17,714 nt of DNA from CAIOHW01 sp046317855 (GTDB lineage Bacteria; Bdellovibrionota; UBA1018). Positions within the stretch are counted from its first letter, which is position 1. Each line of letters opens with the position of its first letter. The notes beneath the pieces are model-generated. The model was not told the origin of the DNA. It was given only the letters and a program-made list of their open reading frames with translations, and searched no databases. A program made the translations under genes and the position numbers. The DNA is taken from contig JBKCVM010000136.1 in NCBI GenBank assembly GCA_046317855.1, forward strand, positions 1-17,714, written 5' to 3'. Positions 1 through 7,872 of the stretch are shown one piece after another.

Positions 1-2050
1 GAACACTCTGGCTGACGATCCCAAGCTCTGCGATGACCGAAAGGCCATTTGTCTGGCTTCGTGAGAACTCATAGTCGATGAGAAACAGGCACTCTTTGGC
101 TTCATTTCTGTGCGCATTGACCCAGGATGAAAATTGGGTTGGATCATTGAAGTGCAAAAGCCTCGCTGAATCGATGGCCTCGTGGGCGAAACGTGTTCGC
201 CAGATCTGGTGAATCGATTCGTCATCGTCCAAAATAACGATCTTCGCAGCCGCGGGCACCAAAAGTGCTGATGCGTACCACGATGGAGGAGGAACCTTAG
301 GGAACTTGATTGTCACCTCGGTTCCAACCCCAGGTGCTGACGCGATCCCGATCGAGCCACCCCAGCGCTCCACCGTTGTCTTTGCGTGAAAGAGACCAAG
401 CCCGGATCCATCTTTTTTGCCGTAAGACTCGCCTCGGCTCATGAGTCTAGGGATCACATCAGCCGGAATTCCTTTGCCGCTGTCACGGACCTTCAACACA
501 AGCCCTGACTCTGTCCTTGAAAGCTTGAGATGAACCTCTCCTGGACCATCAATCGCCTCGACAGAGTTGTTGATGAGGTTTGAGAGAATTCGTTTGAGCT
601 CGGAAGGCTCAACAGCTGCAAATCCTTGAATCGCGTCAGCAAAGATCGTTGAACCTAGATCAAGACCCTGCCTGCTACTGTACTGCGCACGAGCCTCACT
701 CAGAGCCGCCTCGAGGAGCGGAGATAGAAGCTGAGGGGAAAGGGACGTGCTTTCGCCTGCCTGACTCTCCAAGGTGTGCCGCTTGTTCTGGTTGAGCAGG
801 TTATTCGCGATGTCCCGGATTCTGGAGATCGCGCTTCTGACCAGAAGTCTTTTGTCCTCAGAGAGCTCGGAGAGGTCATGTTCAAACGCGTTGAGTGCAG
901 CCAGGGGAGAGCGGATGTCGTGGGCGACTTGTTGGGCGAGAGCTCCAAGTGCCGTTTTCTTTTGTTGTTCGAACAGTCTCGTTCGGGACAATTGCAATTG
1001 GTCGAGTAAAGTGTCGAATCGCGCTGCAATATGCGCGACCTCGTCTGATCCAGAAAGGCGAAGTCGGAGCGTAGGATCATCCATTCGAAGGAGTTCTTCC
1101 GTCTTTCGGTTGATTGCGGTTAGACGGGCCGACAAATTGCGCGAAAGCTCTCGACTAAGAAAACCGGCCACGAACAAGATCCCGCAAAAAACAAATGCGA
1201 GCGTTCGGCGCAAACGGGCCTTCGCACGGTTAAGCTCAGTGGGCGCTATTTTGGCTACAACACGATAAAAGTATCTGTTGGTCTTTGCCTCTGAGAGGCC
1301 TTTAGCTCTACACTCGCAGCACTCCGGTACAGTTGGTTCAAATGTAACTCCATACTGAAATTCACTCGTTCCATCCGATCCCTTTAGATGATCTGCTCGA
1401 CGACCTGAAAATGTAGTTCCATCGTGGCGCAGGGCGGCCAACACATAGCCACTTGGAGCAGCTAGCGACAGCTCCTTTATGTTGCGGTCGCCCTGCATTA
1501 AAGATTCAAAAATCTCTTGGACGAAATTAATCTCTTTACTGACATTCAGAATATACCGACGGTCTAGCGTGGGCATGAGGGAGAACTTCAGAACTCGTCC
1601 ATTCAAAAAGCTCGGAACCAGAGGGGTCCGCTGATACGCATCAGGCCTGCTGGCAAGGTCTCGATATTCGGAGCACAACGAAAATAGATTTGGATTCGTA
1701 GACAAATCAAAGTCGGAGGATCGAACAAAACGCCCATCTCTCCCCGCAAGACTGATATCGGAAACATGAAGAATATGCTTCAAGGCGGTCAGCTCAGTCC
1801 GATCGGGCAGGCGGCGGCCACGAAGCCGGCTCCTGAGGGCTTCTAGGGCCGACTTCATAGTCTGTTCGGTAGACTCGTCCATCGACCGGATCGACTTTGC
1901 CAAGTTAATAGTGAGGCTTTCGTACCGGCTCTTGTGGCTTTCTACGACATCACGCTCAAAGTATATGTATGCAATGACCAGGCAAATGGCCGCCATTACT
2001 GCGCTCACAGCAGCCATTACCAAAAAGATTTTTCTTTGAACGCTACTCAC
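1..2050 (-). CDS. Hybrid sensor histidine kinase with receiver domain (3' end outside window)
   Basis: This is a membrane sensor kinase of a two-component phosphorelay. The reading frame is open from a GTG at 2050 to the left edge, so 683 residues are visible and the C-terminus is missing. In order it shows a membrane segment (about 7-31), a periplasmic sensor region of about 250 residues, a second membrane segment (about 282-299), a HAMP-like linker, an H-box (VAHDIRSPL, phospho-acceptor H377), an N-box (NLINN, N491-N495), a G1 box (DSGKGI, D523), a G2 box (GSGLGL, about 547), then a receiver starting KIVILDDDES (acidic D608-D610) with likely phospho-acceptor D659 in LIDYEF. The receiver is cut before its conserved Lys. 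The GTG start overlaps the TGA of the upstream methyltransferase gene, which indicates one operon. The sensor is Cache-like only by length and position; its ligand is unknown. A C-C-x-C cluster (C244, C245, C247) lies in the sensor region. Confidence 0.92.
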   Translation of the reverse strand, partial: MSSVQRKIFLVMAAVSAVMAAICLVIAYIYFERDVVESHKSRYESLTINLAKSIRSMDESTEQTMKSALEALRSRLRGRRLPDRTELTALKHILHVSDISLAGRDGRFVRSSDFDLSTNPNLFSLCSEYRDLASRPDAYQRTPLVPSFLNGRVLKFSLMPTLDRRYILNVSKEINFVQEIFESLMQGDRNIKELSLAAPSGYVLAALRHDGTTFSGRRADHLKGSDGTSEFQYGVTFEPTVPECCECRAKGLSEAKTNRYFYRVVAKIAPTELNRAKARLRRTLAFVFCGILFVAGFLSRELSRNLSARLTAINRKTEELLRMDDPTLRLRLSGSDEVAHIAARFDTLLDQLQLSRTRLFEQQKKTALGALAQQVAHDIRSPLAALNAFEHDLSELSEDKRLLVRSAISRIRDIANNLLNQNKRHTLESQAGESTSLSPQLLSPLLEAALSEARAQYSSRQGLDLGSTIFADAIQGFAAVEPSELKRILSNLINNSVEAIDGPGEVHLKLSRTESGLVLKVRDSGKGIPADVIPRLMSRGESYGKKDGSGLGLFHAKTTVERWGGSIGIASAPGVGTEVTIKFPKVPPPSWYASALLVPAAAKIVILDDDESIHQIWRTRFAHEAIDSARLLHFNDPTQFSSWVNAHRNEAKECLFLIDYEFSRSQTNGLSVIAELGIVSQSV

Positions 2051-2871
2051 CGGTTACTTCCGCGCTCTAGAAGCAGGACTAAAACCACAAACCCGTACGT
2101 GCCAAAATCCTCGTCCGGACGAATCACATGCTCAAACCCACAGGGTGGCATTATCGCCGCGCGACGAACTGTCCACGCCTGTGGTAAATCCGCACCTTCT
2201 ATGGCGGCGCGCACCTCATCAATGGTGTGAACCACATCGACCAGACAATCTCCGCTCTTGAGGATACGATTCTCGAATGTTTTAGCCACGGGAGGAATCT
2301 CGATTTTCCCCCCCGTGTTGAGACCAAAATCAAGGGTTCCATCTTGGGCTTTGATAGACGCAAATGGATTTGAAAAATCCAGAAGTGAATAAGTCCGGCT
2401 AGGCACAAACACATTTGTAAATATCCAAACTCTTTCACCTGTGCGTAGAGAGTCTGCAAGCCGAGAAAACGCCTGCTTGGGTGTAGGGAGGCAGTTGATG
2501 ACAAAGTTTGCAAAATGAAGCGTATTCGATGGATCTTTTATACGAGGCACCGAGGCACCCAAGCCACCGGCCACTACGTTCAAGTTCGAGTGACTCTGTT
2601 CAAGCTCCCTGAGGGCCGGAATAGCCTCCGTGCTTGGCTCAACTAGCGTAACTTGCGCCGGTTTAATGCTTTCGAAAATGGGTAGAAATCTTCCAAGTCC
2701 CGCACCCCAATCGATGATGTGTAGACCTTTTGGCTCCTGGGCAAGGACCAGCTCGTACCACTCAAAAACATTCCGATCCGGACTAGTCCGAAAGTTTGGA
2801 TCAGCCTCGACCCCTTCGCCAAACCTAAACAGTGCCTCGGCTCCGTAAACACCGTCCGCAGGTTTTCTCAC
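2047..2871 (-). CDS. SAM-dependent class I methyltransferase
   Basis: This 274-residue protein has the class I methyltransferase core. Motif I is IIDWGAGLGRF (residues 52-62), the glycine-rich loop that binds S-adenosylmethionine. An acidic residue ends strand 2 (VEPS, E78), a motif like NFVINCLPT (122-130) follows, then a strand after LRTGERVW (142-149). It has no signal peptide and should be cytoplasmic. The substrate cannot be read from the sequence. The GTG start is chosen because an AGGAGT Shine-Dalgarno lies six bases upstream and an in-frame stop lies at 2896-2898. Its stop codon overlaps the GTG start of the hybrid kinase, so the two are very likely expressed together. The 5' intergenic region carries a 12-G homopolymer about 100 bases upstream, which could affect expression. 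Confidence 0.8.
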   Translation of the reverse strand: MRKPADGVYGAEALFRFGEGVEADPNFRTSPDRNVFEWYELVLAQEPKGLHIIDWGAGLGRFLPIFESIKPAQVTLVEPSTEAIPALRELEQSHSNLNVVAGGLGASVPRIKDPSNTLHFANFVINCLPTPKQAFSRLADSLRTGERVWIFTNVFVPSRTYSLLDFSNPFASIKAQDGTLDFGLNTGGKIEIPPVAKTFENRILKSGDCLVDVVHTIDEVRAAIEGADLPQAWTVRRAAIMPPCGFEHVIRPDEDFGTYGFVVLVLLLERGSNR

Positions 2872-2877
2872 GACACC

Positions 2878-2883
2878 ACTCCT
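2878..2883 (-). promoter_or_regulatory. Shine-Dalgarno site for the methyltransferase gene
   Basis: AGGAGT on the minus strand lies exactly six bases before the GTG at 2871. It supports the GTG as the start, and no competing in-frame start lies between it and the upstream stop at 2896-2898. Confidence 0.7.
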
Positions 2884-2935
2884 GTTACGTTTTGATTACT
2901 AAGAGCACCGTTTCATCGCTCTCTTTATTTGTATC

Positions 2936-2946
2936 GGCTCTAAGCC
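2936..2946. repeat. Short perfect hairpin between thioesterase and methyltransferase genes
   Basis: GGCT-CTA-AGCC forms a four-base-pair stem with a three-base loop. It has no adjacent T-run, so it is not a convincing terminator. It sits between the poly-G tract and the methyltransferase start and may be a small leader structure or chance. Confidence 0.25.
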
Positions 2947-2972
2947 CGATCGTTTACGGCAGGTTTTTTGTT

Positions 2973-2984
2973 GGGGGGGGGGGG
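2973..2984. repeat. 12-base poly-G homopolymer tract (poly-C on the minus strand)
   Basis: Twelve consecutive G bases lie in the 165-base intergenic region, 102 bases upstream of the methyltransferase GTG. Tracts of this length are known slippage hotspots and act as phase-variation switches when they sit in a coding region or promoter. This one is outside any open frame, because the methyltransferase frame is closed by a stop at 2896-2898. An effect would therefore be on transcription or on the leader, not on the reading frame. It is also a classic place for sequencing or assembly length errors. Confidence 0.9.
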
Positions 2985-3036
2985 ATTTCTGAATAGTGCA
3001 TGGCCAGTCATGGAATAGAGACTCCCCAAACACTCG

Positions 3037-3525
3037 TCATTGCGTTGCCTCAAAAAAACGCTCGATAAGCTCTGTGGGCCAAGAGCAGGGTCGCAGGGTC
3101 TGCTTTTCTATGCAGACCAATTCAAGCAGACAACGCGCCGCTTGCGTTCCGTCGACTTTAGACAGGGTCATCTGGACTGTGCAACTTCGGTCCAACACTT
3201 CGGAGACAAAAGACGTTATCTCAAACTCCTCATCCGCCACGAGAGGCCGAAGGAAATCCAAGGAAACCTTTCGAGTGACAAAAAGGTGAGAGAGTGTCCT
3301 CAGTGATGCGATGTCGAGCCCAAGGCGCTCCCTTAGTCCAACGAACCGGTGGTCGAGAAAGTAGCCCAGATAATGATTGGTATTTACATGCCCGTAAGGG
3401 TCGAGCTCAGCGAACCTAGCCCTACCGCGAGACACGAAGATCAAAGGCGTACGGCCAGCAAACATAATGCGCCGCATTATAACATTGGGCCCGCTGTGCC
3501 GCAACAATCCCAGCCTAAAAGGCAA
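3037..3525 (-). CDS. Acyl-CoA thioesterase, hotdog fold (4HBT/YbgC-FadM-like)
   Basis: This is a small cytoplasmic enzyme likely to hydrolyse acyl-CoA thioesters. Counting from the TTG at 3525 (162 residues), the 4HBT signature is ELDPYGHVNTNHYL, with the usual catalytic Asp (D42), G45, H46 and N48, followed by the long hotdog helix (YLGYFLDHRFVGLRERLG). The length fits the family. The start is uncertain: TTG at 3525 has an AAGGGA a few bases upstream, while ATGs at 3477 and 3465 would place the signature about 20-26 residues from the N-terminus, closer to the usual family layout. The stop is 165 bases before the methyltransferase start on the same strand, so read-through is possible but not shown. 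The acyl substrate is unknown. Confidence 0.82.
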   Translation of the reverse strand: MPFRLGLLRHSGPNVIMRRIMFAGRTPLIFVSRGRARFAELDPYGHVNTNHYLGYFLDHRFVGLRERLGLDIASLRTLSHLFVTRKVSLDFLRPLVADEEFEITSFVSEVLDRSCTVQMTLSKVDGTQAARCLLELVCIEKQTLRPCSWPTELIERFFEATQ

Positions 3526-3643
3526 TAAATCCCTTTTTTTTAATGGTTTACCACCTCATCAGACCGCCCAGTAGCAATCCGCTGCCGCCATGCCCCGGAG
3601 CGCACCCAGAGAACTGTGACGAATTTTTTGGCGCCATTGGGCT

Positions 3644-3673
3644 GTGAAACAGTACCTTTATTGTTGATACAAT
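3644..3673 (+). promoter_or_regulatory. Candidate extended -10 promoter for the large secreted-protein gene
   Basis: An extended -10 element TGATACAAT (TACAAT at 3668-3673, one mismatch from TATAAT) is preceded by GTGAAA at 3644-3649 (four of six bases match TTGACA) with an 18-base spacer. The expected transcription start near 3680 gives a leader of roughly 23 bases before the ATG at 3703. No strong Shine-Dalgarno is visible in that leader. Confidence 0.45.
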
Positions 3674-3679
3674 TGATCA
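3665..3679. promoter_or_regulatory. Near-perfect palindrome overlapping the -10 element
   Basis: TGAT-A-CAATTG-ATCA is a palindrome with one extra central-left base. It covers the predicted -10 hexamer, a position typical of repressor operators. No cognate regulator can be named. Confidence 0.3.
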
Positions 3680-3702
3680 TGTAAGATAGCCCACCGGCTA
3701 CC

Positions 3703-6700
3703 ATGCGTCAAAATTCGAAGAAGCATACTCGGCAACAAGTCACCGCAGCAGCCACGCTCATCATCACCCTATCGACCTCGTTGGCGCAGAGACACTCCCA
3801 CGCGTTCTGGGGGAAGCCTCTGAATCAAGACCCTGGCTCAAAAGCGCCGTCGCTCGGCAGCCATCCCGGGATCGCGCCGATCTCGATTACGAAAGTTGCC
3901 CCTCACCTAAATCCAAAAGTGATGACCGAAACCTGGGCGGCCCCAACCCTCGGGCGCATGCCAGTCCTTAAAAAGAACCTTCCAAGCCTTGTGGGACTTG
4001 CATCCATTGTTAAGGAGACAGACAAGATTCTGACAAGAAGCCTTCCACCTGATTTCTTTTCCAAAACCCAGCTCGCGACTGACCGCAACCGCAACGCCTC
4101 ACAGGATCCAAATCAGCCAAATGCAGTCACTTACGACCTTATCAAGAAGATCCAGGAAGCCTCAAAAGTAGCCGGACATGCCAGGGACTTGGCCCAGCGG
4201 GACGTCAACAAAACCGATAATGTGCCTGCAACATTAGGCGATTGGGTCAAGGTTGCTGTAGAGGCTACTGGAACCAGTCTCACGGTAGGTGAAGTAACAA
4301 CGTTTTTTGCGGCACCCACAGGAGCCGCGGCACCCGTGTTTGGGTTTGCTGCGGGAAGCATCGCGGGTACGATTCACTTTGGTACCGGTGCATGGAACCT
4401 TCTGAGCAAACCCTCAAAAGAGGATTCAAATATAGTCGACAAGGCGCTGAAGGAGGCACCCTTGTCTCTTCAGAACTTTACCGCTGCAGCCGCACAACAA
4501 TACGCTCAGCTTATGCAGCTGGATCGGAGTGACCAAGCCGCAGCAAAGTACTTAGCTGCAGTGAACAATTTTTTTAATCACGCAGAGAGCGGATTCGGAA
4601 TCCCGATCAACCCAACTCCAGGCGAACTCGCAGCGGCTATGCCGAGTTTGTTCCATGAAGTGGAGCAAGACAAGAGACTCCATGAATTTGAAAGTCTCCT
4701 CAATAAGCTAAACCAACAGGGCCTCGAAGAGGCCTTGAAAACCGCTAAAGACCCAAGCCAAACACAAGAACGACGTGATGCTGCCACCAAAAACGTCCAG
4801 AAAATTATAGATGATAACAAAGCAGGCATCATCGCTGCGAACGAAGCCGCAAAGGAGAAGGCCCTAGAGTTAGCGCAATCCGCAAAATCGCCAACGCCAG
4901 GGCAAGCAGCAGAGAAAGCGCGCGCGAGCAATGAGAAGAAGGCAGCAGCCAAAGCTGCCGCGCTCAAAGCCTACGAAGAGTTCAAAGAGGCAGCCCTCTA
5001 CACGCAAGCTGGGCTAGACGCCTTGAGCTTCTTGGGTGGCCTCTCCAACGACCCGGAAGTGCGGAAGGCCACTTACGCCGCCACCCAAATCGGTGGAGCG
5101 TTGCTGAAGATAGGTTTGAGCGTATTTGCAGAGAAAGCCGAAGCAATCTCCGTGGCACTCGCGACCCAGAACTACGTACTCGCCGCGATCGCAATCACGC
5201 AGACTATAATCAGTTTATTTCAGGACCCTGCCAAAGATCCGGTCTTTGAGTACCTCAAACACATTTCCGAGCAAATCGGTTACATGCGCCAAGAAATGAG
5301 AGAGGGATTTAACCAGCTTAGTAAGCAGATCTATCAACTGGGAAGTTTACTTGCTCAGATCGACTACAAAGTAAGCCAGGTCTTGATTAGCCAACTAGAA
5401 ACTAACACTCGACTACAACACATTGAGACAAACCTCAAAAGTATCGAGTTTAAAATAGATGCTGCGGCTCGAACCAAAGACACCTGGGAGGCTGTCCAAA
5501 AGTTGGCTTCGTTCGATGACAACGACATGAGCGAAATAAATTCCACAGTGATTGACAAACTCCAAAACGTACTGCCTTACTTTAGCAAACTCTCGAGCGA
5601 TCCCGCCTCTCCTGCAAAAAGCGAGGTTTGGTCAGCCATCGACGGCACCCAAGGCTTCGATAAAGGCCATCTGCCCCTCGGTCTAGAAGCGGAAAACAGA
5701 GGTCTCGAGCGCCTCCCAATGTTGATTTACGGACTGGACCGTGGCCGAAACAGCCAGCGCCTCCTCACTACCGCGCTGAATCGTTACGCCTTCGGAGACA
5801 TCCCACAAAAACTGCCTGATGTATCTCTCTTCATGTGGCTCGACTTCAGCGCAAAGAACTGGGTCAGGCTCAGTAAAGCCAAGGCCTTCCCATCGCTGCT
5901 CGAGAGGAGCAAACCCAAGAACGGCAAAGAAAGCACTTACGTCTACACCAACTTCACCCAAGAAATCCTGACTGAGTACCAAAACCAGCTCAGCTGGAGA
6001 AAGTTCGTCCGAAGTCCAGGCTTCGACGCTAAAGTCCGAGACGCCAAATTTGGTGGAGTCGGCATTGGCGGCGCGTTTACCAAATTCTTGAAGTCAAAGA
6101 ACGGCTCCGCAGGGTATCACGTGCTCTCTACCGTCCCAACCACCGTAGACGAGACTCTAGCGGATCACGCATTCGACACAAATACACAGCGAACCCAAGA
6201 CCGGCTAGATGCGATGAATCGAGATCCAAACGTAAGAGTCAAAACAGATTCGCCGTTTATCAAGATGCTCGAATCTGCTCTGACGAAAACGGAATCGAGA
6301 AATTGGCCCCAATTTACTGGTAATTGGGGATCGGATCGTTTTTTCAGACACAGGCCTTGGAGAAAAGGAGACCACCCCGACCTACAGTACTCCGATCCTT
6401 TCAACGAGAAGGACAAGCAATTCAGACGTGGTGTTTGTGATCATAACGGTGTGTCCGGAGACTACAACTGGCACACCATAAAGAAAGATTGGTTCCCACG
6501 TTTTATCCAGCCCGTTGGGTTTCATCCGACCTTGAACTTTTCTGAACTCGCAGAGGATGCGAAGACGCGATACTCTGGATCCGACATGCTTGCGGCGTTA
6601 AGCATGCCTCTGGATGCTCAGTCGATTCCTGCGCTTGAAGCCTACTACTCAGTGGACGTAGTAAGTGAGTGGGTAGACCAGTGGGTAAGTATTGGAAACT

Positions 6701-7578
6701 TCTGGAACGGAAGCACCCAAAGGGCGGCCAAACCCATCTTCGTCCTGACCATTACAATCCGAAATAATTCAAATGGCTTGGATTTACAGGGTCTGGACGG
6801 CACTTACTCTGTCTGCAAATTCACCCAGACTGCCGCTTTTCTTGAGCGGGGCGTTTCGTCCTTTGGCGAAAAAGGACCTAAGGATTTATTCTGGAAATTC
6901 AACGGCTGCAGTAAGCCCAATGTGTATTCCCCTGGAGTCCTCGCCGTGAATTACAAGCGGCTAGCCCGCCAGAAGATCCACCAAGAGATGAGAACAAGCC
7001 TAGCTAAGCTCCTGAGAATTTTCCGATCTGGAGCGACTCTCCCCCAGGAAGACATCGAATTCCTGGGCCCAGAACTCTCTCACTTCTACGGACTTGGTTA
7101 TGCTGCCGCGCGAGCGCGAGAGTTTGCGATGCCTATGCAGGGGCAGCTGCGGTATGTCCCAGAAGAAATCAAGCCAGACACGCTCTGTCATATCTCTGCT
7201 CGACATCTTTCACAGAATGCATTTCTGGAAGACATCGAGAGACTTGCGTGTAGATACGAAAAGCTGATGGGCGAAGCGAACAAGCCTGGCAGAACAGAGC
7301 AGGAACACGCTAACTTTCAGCGTGAGGCGATTGAGATTGGAAATCATTGGGTACGTCATGAGACAACCCTGGGATGGATCGATCACTCGATGGCTCGCGC
7401 CCTTGTGTTATCGCGGGGTTTCCGTACACATCCTGAAGATGACCGGGTTCTCAAAGAGACGATTTCCACGCTGAAGCTCTTGAAAGAACAGATCAAAGCC
7501 GCAGAAGAGGGTGGGGCATCTTTCCCGGTTTATTCGTCTCCCGACTCGGATACTCCGAGTACGGATACGAGACATTGA
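3703..7578 (+). CDS. Large secreted protein of unknown function (1291 aa)
   Basis: I do not recognise this protein. It begins with a Sec-type signal peptide: a basic n-region (residues 2-11), a hydrophobic stretch VTAAATLIITLSTSLA (13-28), and a likely cut after A28 or A34. Two Ala/Gly-rich hydrophobic regions follow (about 192-233 and 461-506). Between them is an Ala/Lys/Glu-rich helical part (about 320-432). A heptad-like coiled coil runs from about 515 to 590 (EYLKHISEQIGYMRQEMREG onward). The remaining 700 residues look globular, rich in Trp, Tyr and charged residues, with five cysteines. Helical hairpins next to a coiled coil recall alpha-helical pore-forming toxins and secreted effectors, but this is shape only. 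A promoter candidate lies just upstream. Its stop codon overlaps the start of the next small ORF, suggesting an operon with the downstream MscS channel gene. Confidence 0.88.
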   Translation: MRQNSKKHTRQQVTAAATLIITLSTSLAQRHSHAFWGKPLNQDPGSKAPSLGSHPGIAPISITKVAPHLNPKVMTETWAAPTLGRMPVLKKNLPSLVGLASIVKETDKILTRSLPPDFFSKTQLATDRNRNASQDPNQPNAVTYDLIKKIQEASKVAGHARDLAQRDVNKTDNVPATLGDWVKVAVEATGTSLTVGEVTTFFAAPTGAAAPVFGFAAGSIAGTIHFGTGAWNLLSKPSKEDSNIVDKALKEAPLSLQNFTAAAAQQYAQLMQLDRSDQAAAKYLAAVNNFFNHAESGFGIPINPTPGELAAAMPSLFHEVEQDKRLHEFESLLNKLNQQGLEEALKTAKDPSQTQERRDAATKNVQKIIDDNKAGIIAANEAAKEKALELAQSAKSPTPGQAAEKARASNEKKAAAKAAALKAYEEFKEAALYTQAGLDALSFLGGLSNDPEVRKATYAATQIGGALLKIGLSVFAEKAEAISVALATQNYVLAAIAITQTIISLFQDPAKDPVFEYLKHISEQIGYMRQEMREGFNQLSKQIYQLGSLLAQIDYKVSQVLISQLETNTRLQHIETNLKSIEFKIDAAARTKDTWEAVQKLASFDDNDMSEINSTVIDKLQNVLPYFSKLSSDPASPAKSEVWSAIDGTQGFDKGHLPLGLEAENRGLERLPMLIYGLDRGRNSQRLLTTALNRYAFGDIPQKLPDVSLFMWLDFSAKNWVRLSKAKAFPSLLERSKPKNGKESTYVYTNFTQEILTEYQNQLSWRKFVRSPGFDAKVRDAKFGGVGIGGAFTKFLKSKNGSAGYHVLSTVPTTVDETLADHAFDTNTQRTQDRLDAMNRDPNVRVKTDSPFIKMLESALTKTESRNWPQFTGNWGSDRFFRHRPWRKGDHPDLQYSDPFNEKDKQFRRGVCDHNGVSGDYNWHTIKKDWFPRFIQPVGFHPTLNFSELAEDAKTRYSGSDMLAALSMPLDAQSIPALEAYYSVDVVSEWVDQWVSIGNFWNGSTQRAAKPIFVLTITIRNNSNGLDLQGLDGTYSVCKFTQTAAFLERGVSSFGEKGPKDLFWKFNGCSKPNVYSPGVLAVNYKRLARQKIHQEMRTSLAKLLRIFRSGATLPQEDIEFLGPELSHFYGLGYAAARAREFAMPMQGQLRYVPEEIKPDTLCHISARHLSQNAFLEDIERLACRYEKLMGEANKPGRTEQEHANFQREAIEIGNHWVRHETTLGWIDHSMARALVLSRGFRTHPEDDRVLKETISTLKLLKEQIKAAEEGGASFPVYSSPDSDTPSTDTRH

Positions 7579-7859
7579 TGGTGGTAGATCTGGCGGCCGA
7601 TCTGACCGCACTTCGGGCCAAAAAAAACCGAGGGGAGGCTACGAAAACTCGCGAGCCACCTCAACACGCCAAAACCGCGCGCTTACCCCCAACGCTAAAC
7701 AGGGGTGATGAAGTCGTGCGTGATGTCCACGGTCATCAACCTCTGCCAGGCACTTACCTAGAATACCGTATGCTGGACATCACCAACAAATTTGGTACTG
7801 AACTAGAACAAAAAACAAACCAAGGAACGGATGCGTCGATCGCGATCATCCGCTTCTAA
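7578..7859 (+). CDS. Small hypothetical protein, translationally coupled to the large secreted protein
   Basis: This is a 93-residue ORF of unknown function. Its ATG shares the A of the upstream TGA stop (TGATG), the classic layout for translational coupling. Its TAA is followed directly by the strong Shine-Dalgarno of the MscS gene, so it fills exactly the space between its neighbours. It has no signal peptide or membrane segment. The N-terminal half is basic (AKKNRGEATKTRE), and the C-terminal half reads like a folded domain (LPGTYLEYRMLDITNKFG). There is no strong Shine-Dalgarno of its own and no recognisable family, so it could be a chance open frame. The positional fit is the main support. 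Confidence 0.45.
   Translation: MVVDLAADLTALRAKKNRGEATKTREPPQHAKTARLPPTLNRGDEVVRDVHGHQPLPGTYLEYRMLDITNKFGTELEQKTNQGTDASIAIIRF
7583..7607 (+). repeat. Hairpin at the start of the small coupled ORF
   Basis: GGTAGATC (7583-7590) pairs with GATCT-g-ACC (7599-7607), giving an eight-base-pair stem with one bulged G and an eight-base loop. No T-run follows, so it is not a terminator. It lies just inside the small ORF and could slow ribosomes or protect a processed end. Confidence 0.35.
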
Positions 7860-7866
7860 GAAGGAG
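7860..7866 (+). promoter_or_regulatory. Shine-Dalgarno site that decides the MscS start (TTG)
   Basis: AAGGAGG, a perfect anti-16S match, sits six bases before the TTG at 7873 and directly after the TAA of the small ORF. The alternative ATG at 7831 lies upstream of this site and would overlap the small ORF, so the TTG is the better start. Confidence 0.75.
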
Positions 7867-7872
7867 GGCGGA

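Noticed and set aside
774..1268. Plus-strand ORF of 164 codons (and a 77-codon one in another frame)
   Set aside because: Antisense to the HAMP and kinase core of the hybrid histidine kinase, whose motifs are unmistakable; the translation is low-complexity Ser/Arg.
4578..4967. Minus-strand ORF of 129 codons
   Set aside because: Shadow of the Ala/Lys/Glu-rich helical region of the large secreted protein; its composition simply mirrors the sense codons.
7590..7640. GC-rich stretch next to eight A, resembling a terminator
   Set aside because: For plus-strand transcripts the run is A, not T; for minus-strand transcripts the T-run comes before the stem.
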